Assembly (NCBI GenBank): GCA_027924585.1
Contig: BSBM01001138.1
Coordinates: 14,806,501-14,870,500, forward strand
Direction: 5' to 3'
Length of the DNA stretch: 64,000 nt
DNA from: Larix kaempferi
Taxonomy: Eukaryota > Streptophyta > Pinopsida > Pinales > Pinaceae
Part shown: positions 12,115 to 23,564 of the stretch, piece by piece
Numbering within the stretch: position 1 is the first letter of the stretch
Layout: every line of letters starts with the position of its first letter
Made by a program: the position numbers and the translations under genes
Notes under the pieces: generated by a model
What the model was told of the DNA's origin: nothing
The model's input: only the letters and a program-made list of their open reading frames with translations
The model's database searches: none

Positions 12115-12452
12115 AACCACATCAACTGACCACTGCTCATCACAATTGTGCCACACTGTTCATCAACTAATTAATCAATTTGTATGTACCAATCAATCTG
12201 TTGTTCACGTCATTCAAATTACTAAATCTCAGTTTAACCAACGGTATACTAGACTTAGTCCACCTGAGTCAAACCAACTATTCATACAACTCAGCTAATC
12301 TGAGTTAAGGAATCTTCTCATGTAGCCTGAATCAATGTACTCACTGCTCAATACCATCGTTCATCATTTCATCAATGTCATCATTGTATCATTGTTTCTA
12401 TATATCACTACATACACCACTGAGCATACATAATCCTGTGTACCATCGCACT

Positions 12453-12790
12453 TTACTGAGCATACAACAGTGTAAACATCACTAGCACATCAACATACAC
12501 TGAGCATGTAACTGTGTAAACATCATTGATCATATCATATGTAAGTTGAGCATATCTAGAACATGACTGTGTAAACTTCTTTAGCACATCAACATACACT
12601 GAGCATGTCACTGTGTAAACATCACTGATCATATCATAAATAAGTTGAGCATATCTAGAACATGACTGTGTAAACTTCTTTAGCACATCAACATACACTG
12701 AGCATGTCACTGTGTAAACATCACTGATCATATCATATTTAAGTTGAGCATATCTAGAACATGACTGTGTAAACTTCTTTATCACATCAA
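12453..12790 (-). repeat. 99-bp tandem array inside CopiaA LTR
   Basis: About 3.4 units of exactly 99 bases, marked by GTGTAAACTTCTTTAGCACA near 12571, 12670 and 12769. Because 99 is a multiple of three, the minus strand shows a 110-codon frame of 33-residue repeats. As the array sits inside an LTR, this frame is most likely not a gene. Confidence 0.9.
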
Positions 12791-13328
12791 CATCAAGTAT
12801 ACATCATAATGCATAGGAGAGCATCATCACACTATGGTATGCATGTACATCATATTGTATAGGAGTGCATCAACTTCATAGAGTGTACATCATTATCACA
12901 TGCATTATCATCATAAAGTGCATAATATCATAGCATAAAGGTATGCAATATCATCATCATATCCTCCATAATGACTTCAAATATATATACCAATATATAG
13001 GCTCACATACTAATATCAAAGATGAACTCTATCCATGAGAAACATGTGCCATTACAAGAGAAACCCAGAAGCATGAGCCATACCTTTTTGAAGATCATAA
13101 GGTCAAGAAACAATATACAAACCAAAATAAAATCTAGATCATGTCATCACATAGCCCTCGTAACAATCTTTCCAACAAGCCAAGAATTTTGTAATTCCGA
13201 TTCCGTATGAGAAAGTTATGCCAATTTTAGTAAAGATGCCCAAAAATTTCTCCTCCACAAAATTTGGCACTTTTCTCCAAGAGTTGCGAAATTCCAATTG
13301 ATGAGCAAATGAAATGTTTGATATTCTA

Positions 13329-13336
13329 TTTATATA
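13329..13336 (-). promoter_or_regulatory. TATA-like box in CopiaA LTR
   Basis: Minus-strand TATATAAA, 830 bases into the LTR. A reasonable core promoter for element transcription, but unsupported beyond the motif. Confidence 0.4.
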
Positions 13337-14166
13337 GGTCATGGAGGAAATTTATGACCTCAAACAGGGCCGACATGCAATTCAAAATTACAAATAATTA
13401 AATTTTCTTTTGTTAGGTCGGCTCACCCAAAAAGGTGGGGTACACCAACTTCAAAAATTCATATCTCTTCAACCATAAGGAGTTAGAAGATGCTCCACAT
13501 ATCAATGGAAATGGCTTGACGAGGAGTATCTCCCTATGATGGGTTTATTTGCAAATTCTTGGTCTAATACCCTTAAATTATTCAATGTGTCCAGGACATC
13601 AAAGACCCCACACATGAGGGTGCCAAAGACCATACCACTAACTACAAGAGTTTCAAAGTCTTCTTCAACATATCAAGGCACGTCCGTGGGATATACCTCC
13701 ATCTACATCCCAATAGCCATATAACCACAAATAGGACCATACATCACCATGGTTCAAGACCCAAGGCACCGCATGCAAAGGTTTCAAGGACTCTTTCAAG
13801 GATATCATATAATATTTAAACAAGATACTTTCCATGGACTTCAAGCCCATCACATAGGACTCCATCGCCAAGTGATGAGGGAATCATGACCAAGGATTCT
13901 ATCATATCAAAGGCTCCAACAATCATGGGCTTACAAACCACCATATGTATGGATTCCAAGACCCAAATCATTTCCAAATGCACCATCAATGATCATATAG
14001 TGTCCAAGGGTCATCATGCCGCCATTTATGTGGGTGCCAGACCTTCTCATGCATAATGACCATCTCCAAGGGTTCCATGACCCCAACAAGGGATACACGG
14101 GCATCAAGATCAACTATTGGCATCAATGACCAGGCACTGTTGGCATCAATGACAACTTAATCAACA

Positions 14167-14182
14167 ATCTCCCCCTTTGTCA
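14167..14182 (-). promoter_or_regulatory. CopiaA polypurine tract
   Basis: Minus-strand AAAGGGGGAGAT lies directly upstream of the 3' LTR and would prime plus-strand DNA synthesis. Confidence 0.8.
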
Positions 14183-14340
14183 TTGATGACAACGCTCAGG
14201 CTCCCCCTGAGAATAGGCTCCCCCTAGCCACAACTTCTCTCCCCCTTTGGCATCAATGGAAAAGGGTATTACCTTGAAGTAACACTTCCCCTCAGAGCAT
14301 GCTTTCCCAAGCACCAGGCACTTCTGTGTGAAGAATTAAT

Positions 14341-14937
14341 TTAGTGGGAAGAAGGAATGACCCCCAATTTTTCTCGGAGGTACTCAAATGTCCCTTTAGG
14401 AAGTGGCTTGGTGAATATATCTGCTATCTGTTCCTTTATCTCAATATATTCTAACTTGATGTTCTTTTCTGTGACCTGTTCACGAAGAAAGTGAAATTTG
14501 ATAGGGATGTGCTTTGTCTTGGAGTGCATGACCAGATTCTTGGAGATGCTGATGGCACTTGTGTTGTCACATAGAATTGGAATCGGCTCATCATATGTTA
14601 CTTGTAGGTCTTGCAGGTTCTGTTTCATCCAAAGGATTTGAGTACAACATGCTGCTGCCTCTATATATTCTGCTTCTGCTGTTGACAAGGATACTGAGGA
14701 TTGCTTTTTTCTAGACCATGATACTAGACAGTTTCCTAAGAAAAATGCTGCACCACTTGTGCTTCTTCTATCATCCACACATCCTGCCCAATCCGCGTCT
14801 GAGTAAGCTAATAAGTCCAACTCATTTCCTTTTGAATACCATAATCCAAAGTCCATAGTTCCTTTAAGATATTTGAAGATTCTTTTGACTGCAATAACAT
14901 GAGTTTCCTTTGGAGCTGCTTGAAATCTTGCAACCTA
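14341..14937 (-). pseudogene. CopiaA RNase H domain (end of pol)
   Basis: C-terminal part of a copia polyprotein. It shows the RNase H signatures SDADWAGC, RRSTSG, LSTAEAEY, and LCDNTSAI before the C-terminal HIPIKFHF and ADIFTKPL motifs. This enzyme removes the RNA strand of the RNA:DNA hybrid during reverse transcription in the virus-like particle. It is in the same frame as the RT upstream, separated by one TAG at 14935-14937. The reading ends in a normal stop 175 bases before the 3' LTR, leaving room for the polypurine tract. Confidence 0.9.
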
Positions 14938-16640
14938 TCCAACAGCTTGCATCACATCTGGCCTTGAAGCTGTCACATACAGTAGGCTACCAATAATTGA
15001 CCTGTAATGTTTTTGATCCACTGCATTTGATTCATTGTCTTTGCTTAACTTGCAGCTAGTAGTCATAGGAGTGCTCACAGGCTTACAATCTTCCATCTTG
15101 AACCTCTTCAACATTTCTTTAATGTACTTGGTCTGAGAGATGAAGATGCTGTCTTCATATTGTGATATCTGAAGTCCCAAGAAGAAGGTCAGTTCACCAA
15201 GTAGTGACATCTCAAATTCGTTTTGCATAACCTTGGCAAATTGTTGGCTCAGAGTATCATCATCACTACCAAAGATAATGTCATCAACATACACTTCAAC
15301 AATAATTATGCTGTCACGATCAGTCTTGATATACATATTGCTGTTTACAGTTCCCCTTTTGAAACCTTGTTTTTGCAAGTAACTGTCCAATCTGGAGTAC
15401 CAAGCTCTAGGAGCTTGCTTTAACCCATATAGGGCTCTTTTTAATCTGCACACATAGTCCTTGTTTGCTGATAGTTGGAATCCTTCTAGCTATTCAATGT
15501 AGACTTCTTCTTCTAGTTTGCCATTCAAAAAGGCTGATTTGACATCCATTTGATATACTTTGATGTTTTTAGCACAAGCATGGGCCAATATCATTCTTAT
15601 AGCTTCCATTCTGGCTACTGGAGCAAATGTTTCTTCAAAGTCTATCCCTTCGATTTGAGCATATCCTTTGCAAACCAATCTTGCCTTGTTTCTGATTACT
15701 TGTCCATCTTCATTCAGCTTATTTCTGAAAATCCATTTTGTGCCAATCACATTTTTGTCCTTGGGTCTGGGAACTAGTTCCCAAGTTTCATTTTTCTCGA
15801 TTTGATCAAGTTCTTCTCCCATGGCTTTGACCCAATGTTCATCTGCACTGGCTTCCGCAAAGTTACTCGGCTCAACTGTAGATAGTAGTGAGAAATGTAC
15901 TTGTTCTGGTCTTCGGACTTGTCTTCGATCTTTTCTGGTTTCTATGCCGGCATTTTTGTCACCAATAATCAATTCCTGTGGATGATTCTTTTGATACCAA
16001 TTCTTAGGAGATTTTTGTTGTTCTTGTTGTTGATCATGTACTTGTTGATCCTGTCTAACTGTTGGCTGAATTTTTCTCTCTTCTTCTTCTTCTTCTTCTT
16101 CTTCTACTTCATCATCATCATCTTCTTCTTCATGGTCTTTTGAGTCTTCCTGACATTTTGGCAAGCTCGATTCATCAATCTTTACATTGATGCTTTCCAC
16201 TATCTTACCTAATCTCAGGTTGTAACACTTGTAGGCCTTTCTTGTGGAGGAGTACCCAACAAATATTCCTTCATCTGCACGAGATTCAAATTTTCTAATC
16301 TTCTTATCATCTCTTCTGATGTAGCACCTGCTTCCGAACACTCTGAAGTGTTGAACATTAGCTGTTCTTCCCATCCATAACTCATAAGGAGTTTTATCAG
16401 TGTTGCTTCTGAGCAATCCTCTGTTCATAATGTGGACTGCTGTATGTACTGCTTGAGCCCAAAATTTTTCGCTTAGTTTAGCTTCATTCAACATAGTTCT
16501 GGCGATTTCTAACACTGATCTGTTCTTCCTTTCTGCTACTCCATTCTGCTGAGGTGTTCTGGCAACTGAAAATTGTCTTTTTATACCATTTTCTTCACAA
16601 TACTGATAGAATTCATTTGATGTGAATTTTCTTCACCATT
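14938..16640 (-). pseudogene. CopiaA integrase C-terminal half and reverse transcriptase
   Basis: A single frame on the minus strand. From right to left it holds the integrase core end with [13 protein letters not shown] (the catalytic Glu), the MNRGLL and PYELW motifs, a Glu-rich acidic linker encoded by a TCT/TTC repeat near 16080-16125, then the RT: WKWIF-like start (GTKWIFRNK), [37 protein letters not shown] and the catalytic [10 protein letters not shown]. One in-frame TAG at 15490-15492 interrupts RT. The Gag, protease, integrase zinc-binding region and first catalytic Asp are absent, because the element is cut near the NGGEF position at about 16640. Only two stops in 2.3 kb suggests it is fairly young, or was until its truncation. 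Confidence 0.9.
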
Positions 16641-16667
16641 TTCTTTTTTATACCATTTTCTTTACAT
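16641..16667. other. Truncation junction with filler DNA
   Basis: Between the end of CopiaA pol and the resumption of the family R repeat there is a short stretch built from copies of the nearby word TATACCATTTTCTT (also at 16583). Such templated filler is typical of end-joining repair. Confidence 0.55.
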
Positions 16668-16763
16668 CCTAAACTCTCAAGGATGAGATTTGGCCAAATA
16701 ACTCTACTACAATGACAATTTCCTTTCTCTCTCCCCTCCACTTCTTATATATATGGGAGAAAG

Positions 16764-16810
16764 GTGTGTGTGTGTGTGTGTGTATGTGTGAGAAAGAGAG
16801 AGAGAGAGAG
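16764..16810. repeat. (GT)n-(GA)n microsatellite
   Basis: A GT run of about 13 units with one interruption, followed by a GA run of about eight units. Confidence 0.95.
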
Positions 16811-17179
16811 TTTATTGGCATGGGAACATTAAGCCATATAGGAGGATTCATCATATTTACCCCACCAATGCCCCCATATCATGAATTATATACTCACACA
16901 CACACCCCAAAGTTTTAGGGATGATCATGAATTTTATGCTATAAGGTGTGACCATCTCTAGGACCATAAGAATAATGATGGGAACCCACAATGTGTATTG
17001 TAGTTTTCAGTGAAAAATAAGATGTAATAGTGAAATTTAGTGGATCTAGGATTTTCATTGGAGATATCAACCTAACATAATCATATGACCCTATGGGAGG
17101 GACCTTGATGTAGGAGAAAGATATAAAAACAAGGCCTATAAGAGCCATCAAAGGGAAAGCGAAAAGGGAAGTTCCAAGA

Positions 17180-17900
17180 AACCCCCATGGAAGGTGATCT
17201 GATAGTCAAAGAAAGCTTAGAAACAACATTGGAGATAGGCTTGGATAATCCATTGGTGTGAAAAGGATAAGAAAAGGTTCAATAAACCCTTATGGAACTT
17301 GATTTTAAAGCCATAGAAAGTTAAAAAAAGACATTGGAAATATTCATGGAAAATCCATCAAAGAGAAAGGGACAAGGAAAGGTCCAAGAAACCTCAAAGT
17401 AAGGTGATCTAATGGTAATATAAACATTAGAAAAGACATCAAAAATAGGTTTGGAAGAGCCATTAGAGGGAAAGAGACAATGAAAGTTTGAACAAACCTC
17501 TATGGAAGGTGATATGATGGTCAAACAAAGATGAGTAAAGACATTAAAAATAGGATTGAAAGAGCCATCTAAGGGAAAGGGATAAGGAAAGTTTGAATAA
17601 ACCTCTATGGAAGGTGATATGATGGTCAGATAAATATCAATAAAGACATAAAAAATAGGATTAGAAGATACATCAAAGGGCAAGGAAAGGTCAAAGAAAC
17701 CTTGATGAATAGCTATTTTATGGTTAGAGGATATTCAAACAATACATTGGAAATAGGCCAAGAAACCCCTATTTGAGGTGATATGATGATTATAGAAAAT
17801 GTAGAAAAAGGTGTCTAAATTAGGCCTAGAAGAGACATTAGAGGGAAAGGGATAATGAATTCCTAATGGAAGGTGATTCGATGGGAACAAAATTTTTAGA
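17180..17900. repeat. 105-bp tandem array, diverged
   Basis: The landmark GAAGGTGATATGATGGTC recurs near 17399, 17504, 17609, 17779 and 17870. The best-preserved neighbours are exactly 105 bases apart (TATGGAAGGT at 17501 and 17606). Each unit also carries GAGCCAT and AGGGAAAGG. Because 105 is divisible by three, the minus strand keeps a 120-codon frame (17321-17683) of 35-residue repeats with the phrase TIISPSIEV. The frame is more likely a by-product than a protein gene. Confidence 0.85.
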
Positions 17901-18261
17901 AAAGAAATTAGAAATAGGCATCAAAGATCCATTTGACGAAATGGGACAAGAATAGGTCTAAGAAATCCTAATGGTCATAATCATTAGATAAAATTCACAA
18001 AAGAACTCCTTAATAGGGTTATAAACTAGAGATCCATTCTACAACATTACATGACTCACAAGGAAAGCCATACCTACTAGTAATAATGTAATTGGGATAG
18101 TGAGATGTCGTAATGGATCATTTGGTTGATGTTGATATAACAACCATCAAAATGGTCTAGACCTCAATATACATGAAATCATGCATTTTAAGAAAGAAAA
18201 TAGGGGCATCCTTCTAAAGTTTCCTAGGAAAGAAAGGTGAAGGCCCTATATTAAGGCATTA

Positions 18262-18492
18262 ACATATAAGAGAAATACAATAAATAAAAATAAAAGGAAA
18301 GTAGAGGAAGAGAATAAATAAAAAAATAAGAAAGAAAGAAAAATCCAAAAGTAGAGGAAAAGAAAATAGAAAAGTAGTGGAGAGGAAGAAAGAAAAAGAC
18401 AAGAAGAAAAAGAGAAGAGAAAAGTAGAGGAATAGAAGAAAGAATAAGATTAGGAAAAAGAAGAGGAAAGAAAAACAAGAAAGAAGAAGAAG
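18262..18492 (+). repeat. Polypurine tract, 230 bases
   Basis: Almost only A and G on the plus strand, made of AGAAAG, GAGGAA and AAAAAG words. Long low-complexity frames on the opposite strand, rich in Phe/Leu/Ser, are artefacts of this composition. Confidence 0.9.
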
Positions 18493-19369
18493 GATATTAA
18501 CAACTTGGAATATATTAAGCTCATATTTGACTTGGAAAAAGAGGAAATATGTACATAACTTATTTCTATGTATGTGAACATCTGAGAGAATAGACAAATA
18601 ATCAACCAACTTAAAGATGACAAGATGAACACAAGTACAAGAACTTTAGAGAAAACTAGGCACCAATAATAGAAGCATTAGGTAAACATGTCTTGAGGAA
18701 CATAATTTATACCCAAGGAATAAATGGAAATAAACTTGAAAAGTATCCAAACAAAGAGACAAATAAACAAGTGTTAGAGACAAATAAACAAGTGTTAGAA
18801 GATACTTAGCATAATGGGGATGCACATGAATATTCCCAACGCAAATATAACTAGGATAACACAAAGCACAAGTAGGACAAAGGAAAGCACATAAGAGTAG
18901 CTAGGAGGATACGAAACATTTTAGGGTCAAATATTGTTTTAGGTAGAAAACCCCAGCTAAAACTAAATGGTGCACCTTTCTTGGATAAGTAAAACACACG
19001 GCATTGTTCTAACCCAAGAAACCCATAGAAATGTATACATAAGTTAGGTAATGGTTAAGAGAGTATTTGTTGATGAGTTATAAGAAATAATAAATGATAT
19101 TTGTTATGATATTGGAATAAACTATAATTTTAATGGTCGATTGGAAGCCAGTAGACTAAGTTTAAATAAATCTTATTACTAGTTAGAGTGTTTCTCCCTC
19201 CTCTCGTATTTAGGTTTTATCACTTTATTTTGTGCTTCCAATTAATTGAGATGTGATTGTTTTTATTTGTTTAATTCATGGTTAAAGCATAATTTTATGA
19301 TGTTGTATGTAATAAAGAGTTGTGTTATTGTATGACATGCTCAATTTATGTTAAACATAAGACTATGAC

Positions 19370-19437
19370 TATATTTATAGGCAACTAAATCATGATGGGG
19401 GGTTATATTTATAGGCAACTAAATCATGATGGGGGGT
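19370..19437 (+). repeat. 34-bp tandem duplication
   Basis: The unit TATATTTATAGGCAACTAAA... (34 bases, ending GATGGGGGGT) occurs twice head to tail, with a G-rich end. Confidence 0.95.
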
Positions 19438-19454
19438 TATTTGACAAGGGGGTA

Positions 19455-19618
19455 TTGTAACATTCCCATCTAACATTCCTCACCTCTAGACAGGTAATTA
19501 CGAATTTCCACACTTTCAAATTTGACCCCATGGAGGCCATTATTCAATTTCAAAACTAGTTTAAATCTCCCATGTATGATAAAAATTAAACAATGCATGT
19601 GTAAGTACATGAATATAA
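19455..19618 (+). mobile_element. Possible LTR start of an unassigned element
   Basis: A purine-rich ACAAGGGGGTAT is followed by TGTAACATTCCCATC, a layout like a polypurine tract plus LTR start. The sequence is interrupted after 164 bases by GypsyA, and I could not find a second copy of this LTR in the window. Confidence 0.3.
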
Positions 19619-19623
19619 AATAC

Positions 19624-21082
19624 TATTGGGCATGGCCCAAGTTGGCATAATTTTGATGAAGCGAAGTTTAGAAATGCGCATTTAGAGAAGCGAAGTCTAA
19701 AGAATCGGTGCAGTTCTGCTGATGCGTAGTTCCAGCATAGTAGCTAATTTTTGGCAAAGCATATAAGTAAAGTAAGGTCCAGTAGCGACCTAATTTTGGT
19801 AAGCGACTCCATCATTCCCAAGAATTGGGTAAGGAGTAGCATGGAAGCAGATGAAAGCGGCCTGCCATCCAGAGTGGTGGAAACCGTTAGGCAAAACAGT
19901 GGCGCAACAACAACAGAAATGCCAGAGTGATGAGAAGGGACACACCACTATGCAGTTAGAGCAATTACATGAGAATCGCGGCTGTCAGTAGGGCGTCAAA
20001 GCCAGGAGTGGCACAGAATGGCAGCCAGAGGTGAGTGGAGCAGCTCCTAATTACGATAGGCCGGGTTAGCAGGGTAACCGCACCAATTTTGGAAACTCTA
20101 TGGTTTTTGGCCCATATGCATTGTAAAGACGTGACCTAAGGGCACAATCTATAAACAGGGAAATTTTGTAAGGGAAGGGTTGGATTTTGTTGACCTCTCA
20201 TAGTCTTATTTTGAGTTCTTTGAAAGACTATAATTTGTAAAGAGGCTCTGCAGCTGCGTGCGCAGAGACCTATTGTAGAGAGAAGAGCCTGCAGCTGTGT
20301 GCGTAGGCTAGAACTATTGAACCCTCCCTATTAATATAATCAATAGTTCCCGTGGACGTAGCTCCCATCCTGGGGATGAACCACGTAAATACCGTGTTGT
20401 GTGATTGAATTTGTGTGTTTTCTTTTGTTTATGGTTAAGTTAACGCTTATAGTTATATGTATCTTCGCTTTTATATGTATTCTCTATATGAATGAGTGAT
20501 GAGAATAATATGTTAAGTGTCGTATATATATGCTTGAATATTAAATGTGCAGGTAATTCTGAATAAGATAAATGCATGAGTTATTTGGGTAACACTAAGT
20601 CAACGAAGTCTGTGTAAGTGCGATTCCCCGAAAGCGCAGCACTGAAAGTGCACGGTTGCATTGTATTTCACCGTATTGCATGAGTACGTGAATTGCATAG
20701 CCCCATATGTTGAATGCACAATTACACTAAGTCAGCAAAGCCTTTAAGGTGTGTGATTGTTAAGAAGTAGGGCAGCCAGAAGTTGCGTTGTCCTATTGTT
20801 TACGTGGTCATTTCGAAGTGCGCAGTCTCAGTGCGCGCTATATTATAAGTGATAGCCGCAAAGTGGGTGAAAATTCGCACGATCCCCCATTCTGTTAACT
20901 GCGCATCACCCGATTACAGAAACCTGATTATGTAATCCTCCATAAACTTTGCCTCGGGTGAGACCTCAACTTGTTCCCAGACTGTTGCTGAAAGGGCCGA
21001 TGAAGAAGGATTTTGTTGGACCACAACTGCGCAGAACTCGAGTCAACACAAGAAATTTAAAGAGCGAGATTCATACACAACA
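19624..21082 (+). mobile_element. GypsyA 5' LTR
   Basis: Starts TATTGGGCATGGCCCAAG (the canonical TG mutated to TA compared with the 3' LTR) and ends TTCATACACAACA. A TATA-like TATAAAC lies at 20150-20156, in the same place as TATAAAA in the 3' LTR. Confidence 0.93.
20150..20156 (+). promoter_or_regulatory. TATA-like box, GypsyA 5' LTR
   Basis: TATAAAC at the position where the 3' LTR keeps TATAAAA (28678-28684), which supports a conserved core promoter that has decayed here. Confidence 0.5.
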
Positions 21083-21085
21083 AAT

Positions 21086-21103
21086 GGTTTCGTTGCCGTG
21101 CTT
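21086..21103 (+). promoter_or_regulatory. GypsyA primer-binding site (diverged)
   Basis: TGGTTTCGTTGCCGTG begins four bases after the LTR. It resembles the TGGCGCCGTTGCCGGGG site (tRNA-Asp type) used by many plant gypsy elements, with several substitutions. From this I infer a tRNA-Asp-type primer; the match is imperfect. Confidence 0.5.
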
Positions 21104-23306
21104 GAACTGGTGATGTGTTCCGAATATTGGAATCCAGAGAGAACAGAAATACAGAACTGGGTGGATAATACAGAAAAGGAGTTTGCAAGAAAGGAGAGCA
21201 AACATCCACGTTTCTCTGATGAAGAATGGTTGCAGAGATACTTATTTTCTGATATTCATGAAATTTTCTTCGCAGCCTTCAACAACGATCTATACAAGTG
21301 GTTGTCAAGATTAGCATAACAGAAAATGTGTTATCGGGGAGGAGAACCTACGATGTGGACTCCATAACTGATTCAGAGACTTAAAGCGGTGGATAGCCCA
21401 ATATCAAGAGCAGTAGACTTCTGGCTAGACAACATATTATAAGGCTACGTTACAAAATTTGATGTGGACACATTGAAGTGTTACAGCGCAACCGAGGAAT
21501 ATTTCTTCAAAGGATTCAAAGGTAAGTACCTAAACAATCTTATTCTATACATTAAAATGTTGTTAGAAAAAAAAGGTATCTTAAGAATGCAATAAGATCC
21601 CTACAATTTTTGAGCCTATAATGTTCTGTAATTTAGATAGTGATACCCTGGAAAACATTCACACATTAAGAAGTGGTAAGAGATACAAGTCTAGTACTGA
21701 GAAGAGGCATAAGGAACATGAACTTCACATCTCTATAGAATCTGAGTTAAAAGATGAGACTGATAGTCGAACAGAACCTCGAGTAGATACCTATTAGCCC
21801 ATCACTTCGTAGAATCCTCCAGTTGACAATATTGCTAACCAACAGCACAACAGTAGTAGTAACATCGCAGGAGCAAGTACTCAAAAAATTCCAACAAGTA
21901 GTATACCTACCACATCACATAACACTGTTCCTCCTAGAAGAAGAATGACAGACGACATCAAGCTGTCGATATTCAAAGGAACAGGTCTAGAAGACCCTGA
22001 GCAACATTGGTTTCTTTGTGAAGCCGTGTGGAACGTTAAGAAAGTCCATGATGATGCTGTTAAGCAAGCACATCTAGTCACAATATTCAGGGACAGAGCC
22101 TTGAATTGGTTTATGAATTATTTTGTTGGACATAATAGGACCCTAGTGGATATCAAGGCTGCACTCCTAAGAGAGTTTAAAAAACAAAAGTCTGAGTCAT
22201 AATGTATCACAGAGCTCAAATAGATTAAGAAGAAAACTAGTGAGTCAGTATGGGAATTTTACTAGAAGTTCAAAGTATTGTTAGATCAAGTGAGCTTTGA
22301 CATAGCACCGCAACAACACCAAGAGTGGTTCATAGTTGTGTTGTTGCCACACATCAGACTACCATTGATACAATAGAAGGTTGCTTCGCAGATAGAGGCC
22401 CTATAGATTGCGATGAAACTAGAGGCTTCACCAATAGGAGAGACTAGCATAGGAATGGTTCAGATACAGAACCAGCTAGCAAACCTAACACTACAACTAC
22501 AAGACATGAAGAAAGGGAAAGAAACCAGAGAAGAAGTCTGGTGTACAAAGTATAAAGGAGAAGGACACCTGAAAGAAAATTGTCCGGTATTTAAAGATTA
22601 CCTCGATAGTGGAGCACCAAACCCACTAAATCAACAGCAAGGACCATGATGTGAAATTTTCCGATGTAGAGGACATCGCCCAGAATATTTTTATTTAATT
22701 CAGAAGTATGTGGGAACACCCAAGAACTTATACTGCACATTTTGTAAATCGGTTGTCCATGATGAGTCCAACTGTAGAGCCTATGAACTAATGATGGAAA
22801 GAAAACATGATGTTTACCGATTTCAGGAAGAAACACCGCATAACAATGATAATGTGCAGTATGATCGAGGCGCATATAGAGGACGTGGTGGATTCAAAGG
22901 TAGAGGAAGAAACACTGGCCAAGGAAGAGTAAGAGGTCAGATAGTATGTTATAACTGCGCTCAACCTGGAAATTTATCTAGAGATTGTACAAATGCTTGT
23001 ACCACTTGTAAATATTGTAAGTCTTTTGAACATGTCATTGAAGAATGCCCTGTTTTGCAAGCAAAGATGCAAGAAAGAAGGAAAGAGGGACAAAATAAGA
23101 ACATACAAATGATCGCAGTAGAAAAGAGGAATACAGATTATAACATTCATGCTATGATGCGAAGTGGAGCTACGACCGGTGCATACCAAAGAGCGGAAGC
23201 TTGGACTTCTGAGAATAATCAGGCTAAGCAAAAGGCTATTGAAGGGACTTGGATAAGGAAAGAAACGGGAAAAACATCTACTTTCGAGCTGAACAAACAA
23301 AAATGA
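21098..23306 (+). pseudogene. GypsyA gag
   Basis: Particle protein of the element. A 73-codon frame (21098-21319) opens the region, then a frame running from about 21790 includes a Gag core (around GTGLEDPEQHWF, with RALNWF and LLREFKKQ), and a C-terminal nucleic-acid-binding part. That part has a damaged knuckle (CTKYKGEGHLKENC at about 22540, second Cys lost), CTFCKSVVHDESNC near 22735, and a good CYNCAQPGNLSRDC near 22950 followed by CKYCKSFEHVIEEC. The core and knuckles share one frame with protease and the second Gag-like domain, so they formed one polyprotein. The frame has many stops, most of them TAG replacing a likely Gln. Confidence 0.8.
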
Positions 23307-23564
23307 GTATTCATGGAAGCAAGGGAAACTTTCAAGTAACCAGTCCCTGTAACTCCAAGAATCCAGTTGTGAAGTGAGACTTCGCACATAAAAGATATGC
23401 CAGCTTCGTATGACCACACACGTACTGCAACAGACCTGATGAGTCCTGTTGCGTAGTTGTTACAGAGCTACATGAAGCTGTTAAAGCATGAGAATGCTTT
23501 ATCAGAGTTACAGATCTTGCTAAGTAATTACGAGTAGCGCAATGTAGTAAATGAAGCACACAAA

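Larger units (their letters stand above)
11443..14166 (-). mobile_element. CopiaA 3' LTR (2.7 kb)
   Basis: On the minus strand the LTR begins TGTTGATTAAG at 14166 and ends GTGTCCAACA at 11443, with TGTTG/CAACA termini. A polypurine tract (AAAGGGGGAGAT) abuts 14166, fixing this as the 3' LTR of a minus-strand copia element. The length is unusually large. It contains a 99-bp tandem array and a TATA-like TATATAAA at 13329-13336. The partner 5' LTR is missing. Confidence 0.85.
16668..19454. other. Unassigned repeat DNA beyond CopiaA
   Basis: Begins CCTAAACTCTCAAGGATGAG, matching the spacer at 7704 and 11064, so it continues the family R sequence into which CopiaA inserted. It contains a GT/GA microsatellite, a 105-bp tandem array, a polypurine tract and a 34-bp duplication, listed separately. 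No protein domain is visible. Confidence 0.6.

Noticed and set aside
12453-12785. 110-codon repeat protein on the minus strand
   Set aside because: Lies wholly inside the CopiaA LTR and comes from a 99-bp tandem array whose period is divisible by three.
18251-18609. Overlapping hydrophobic frames that look like membrane proteins
   Set aside because: They are the complement of a polypurine tract; Phe/Leu/Ser richness follows from TTT/CTT/TCT codons.
22974-23417. 147-codon minus-strand frame
   Set aside because: Antisense shadow of the GypsyA gag zinc-knuckle region.
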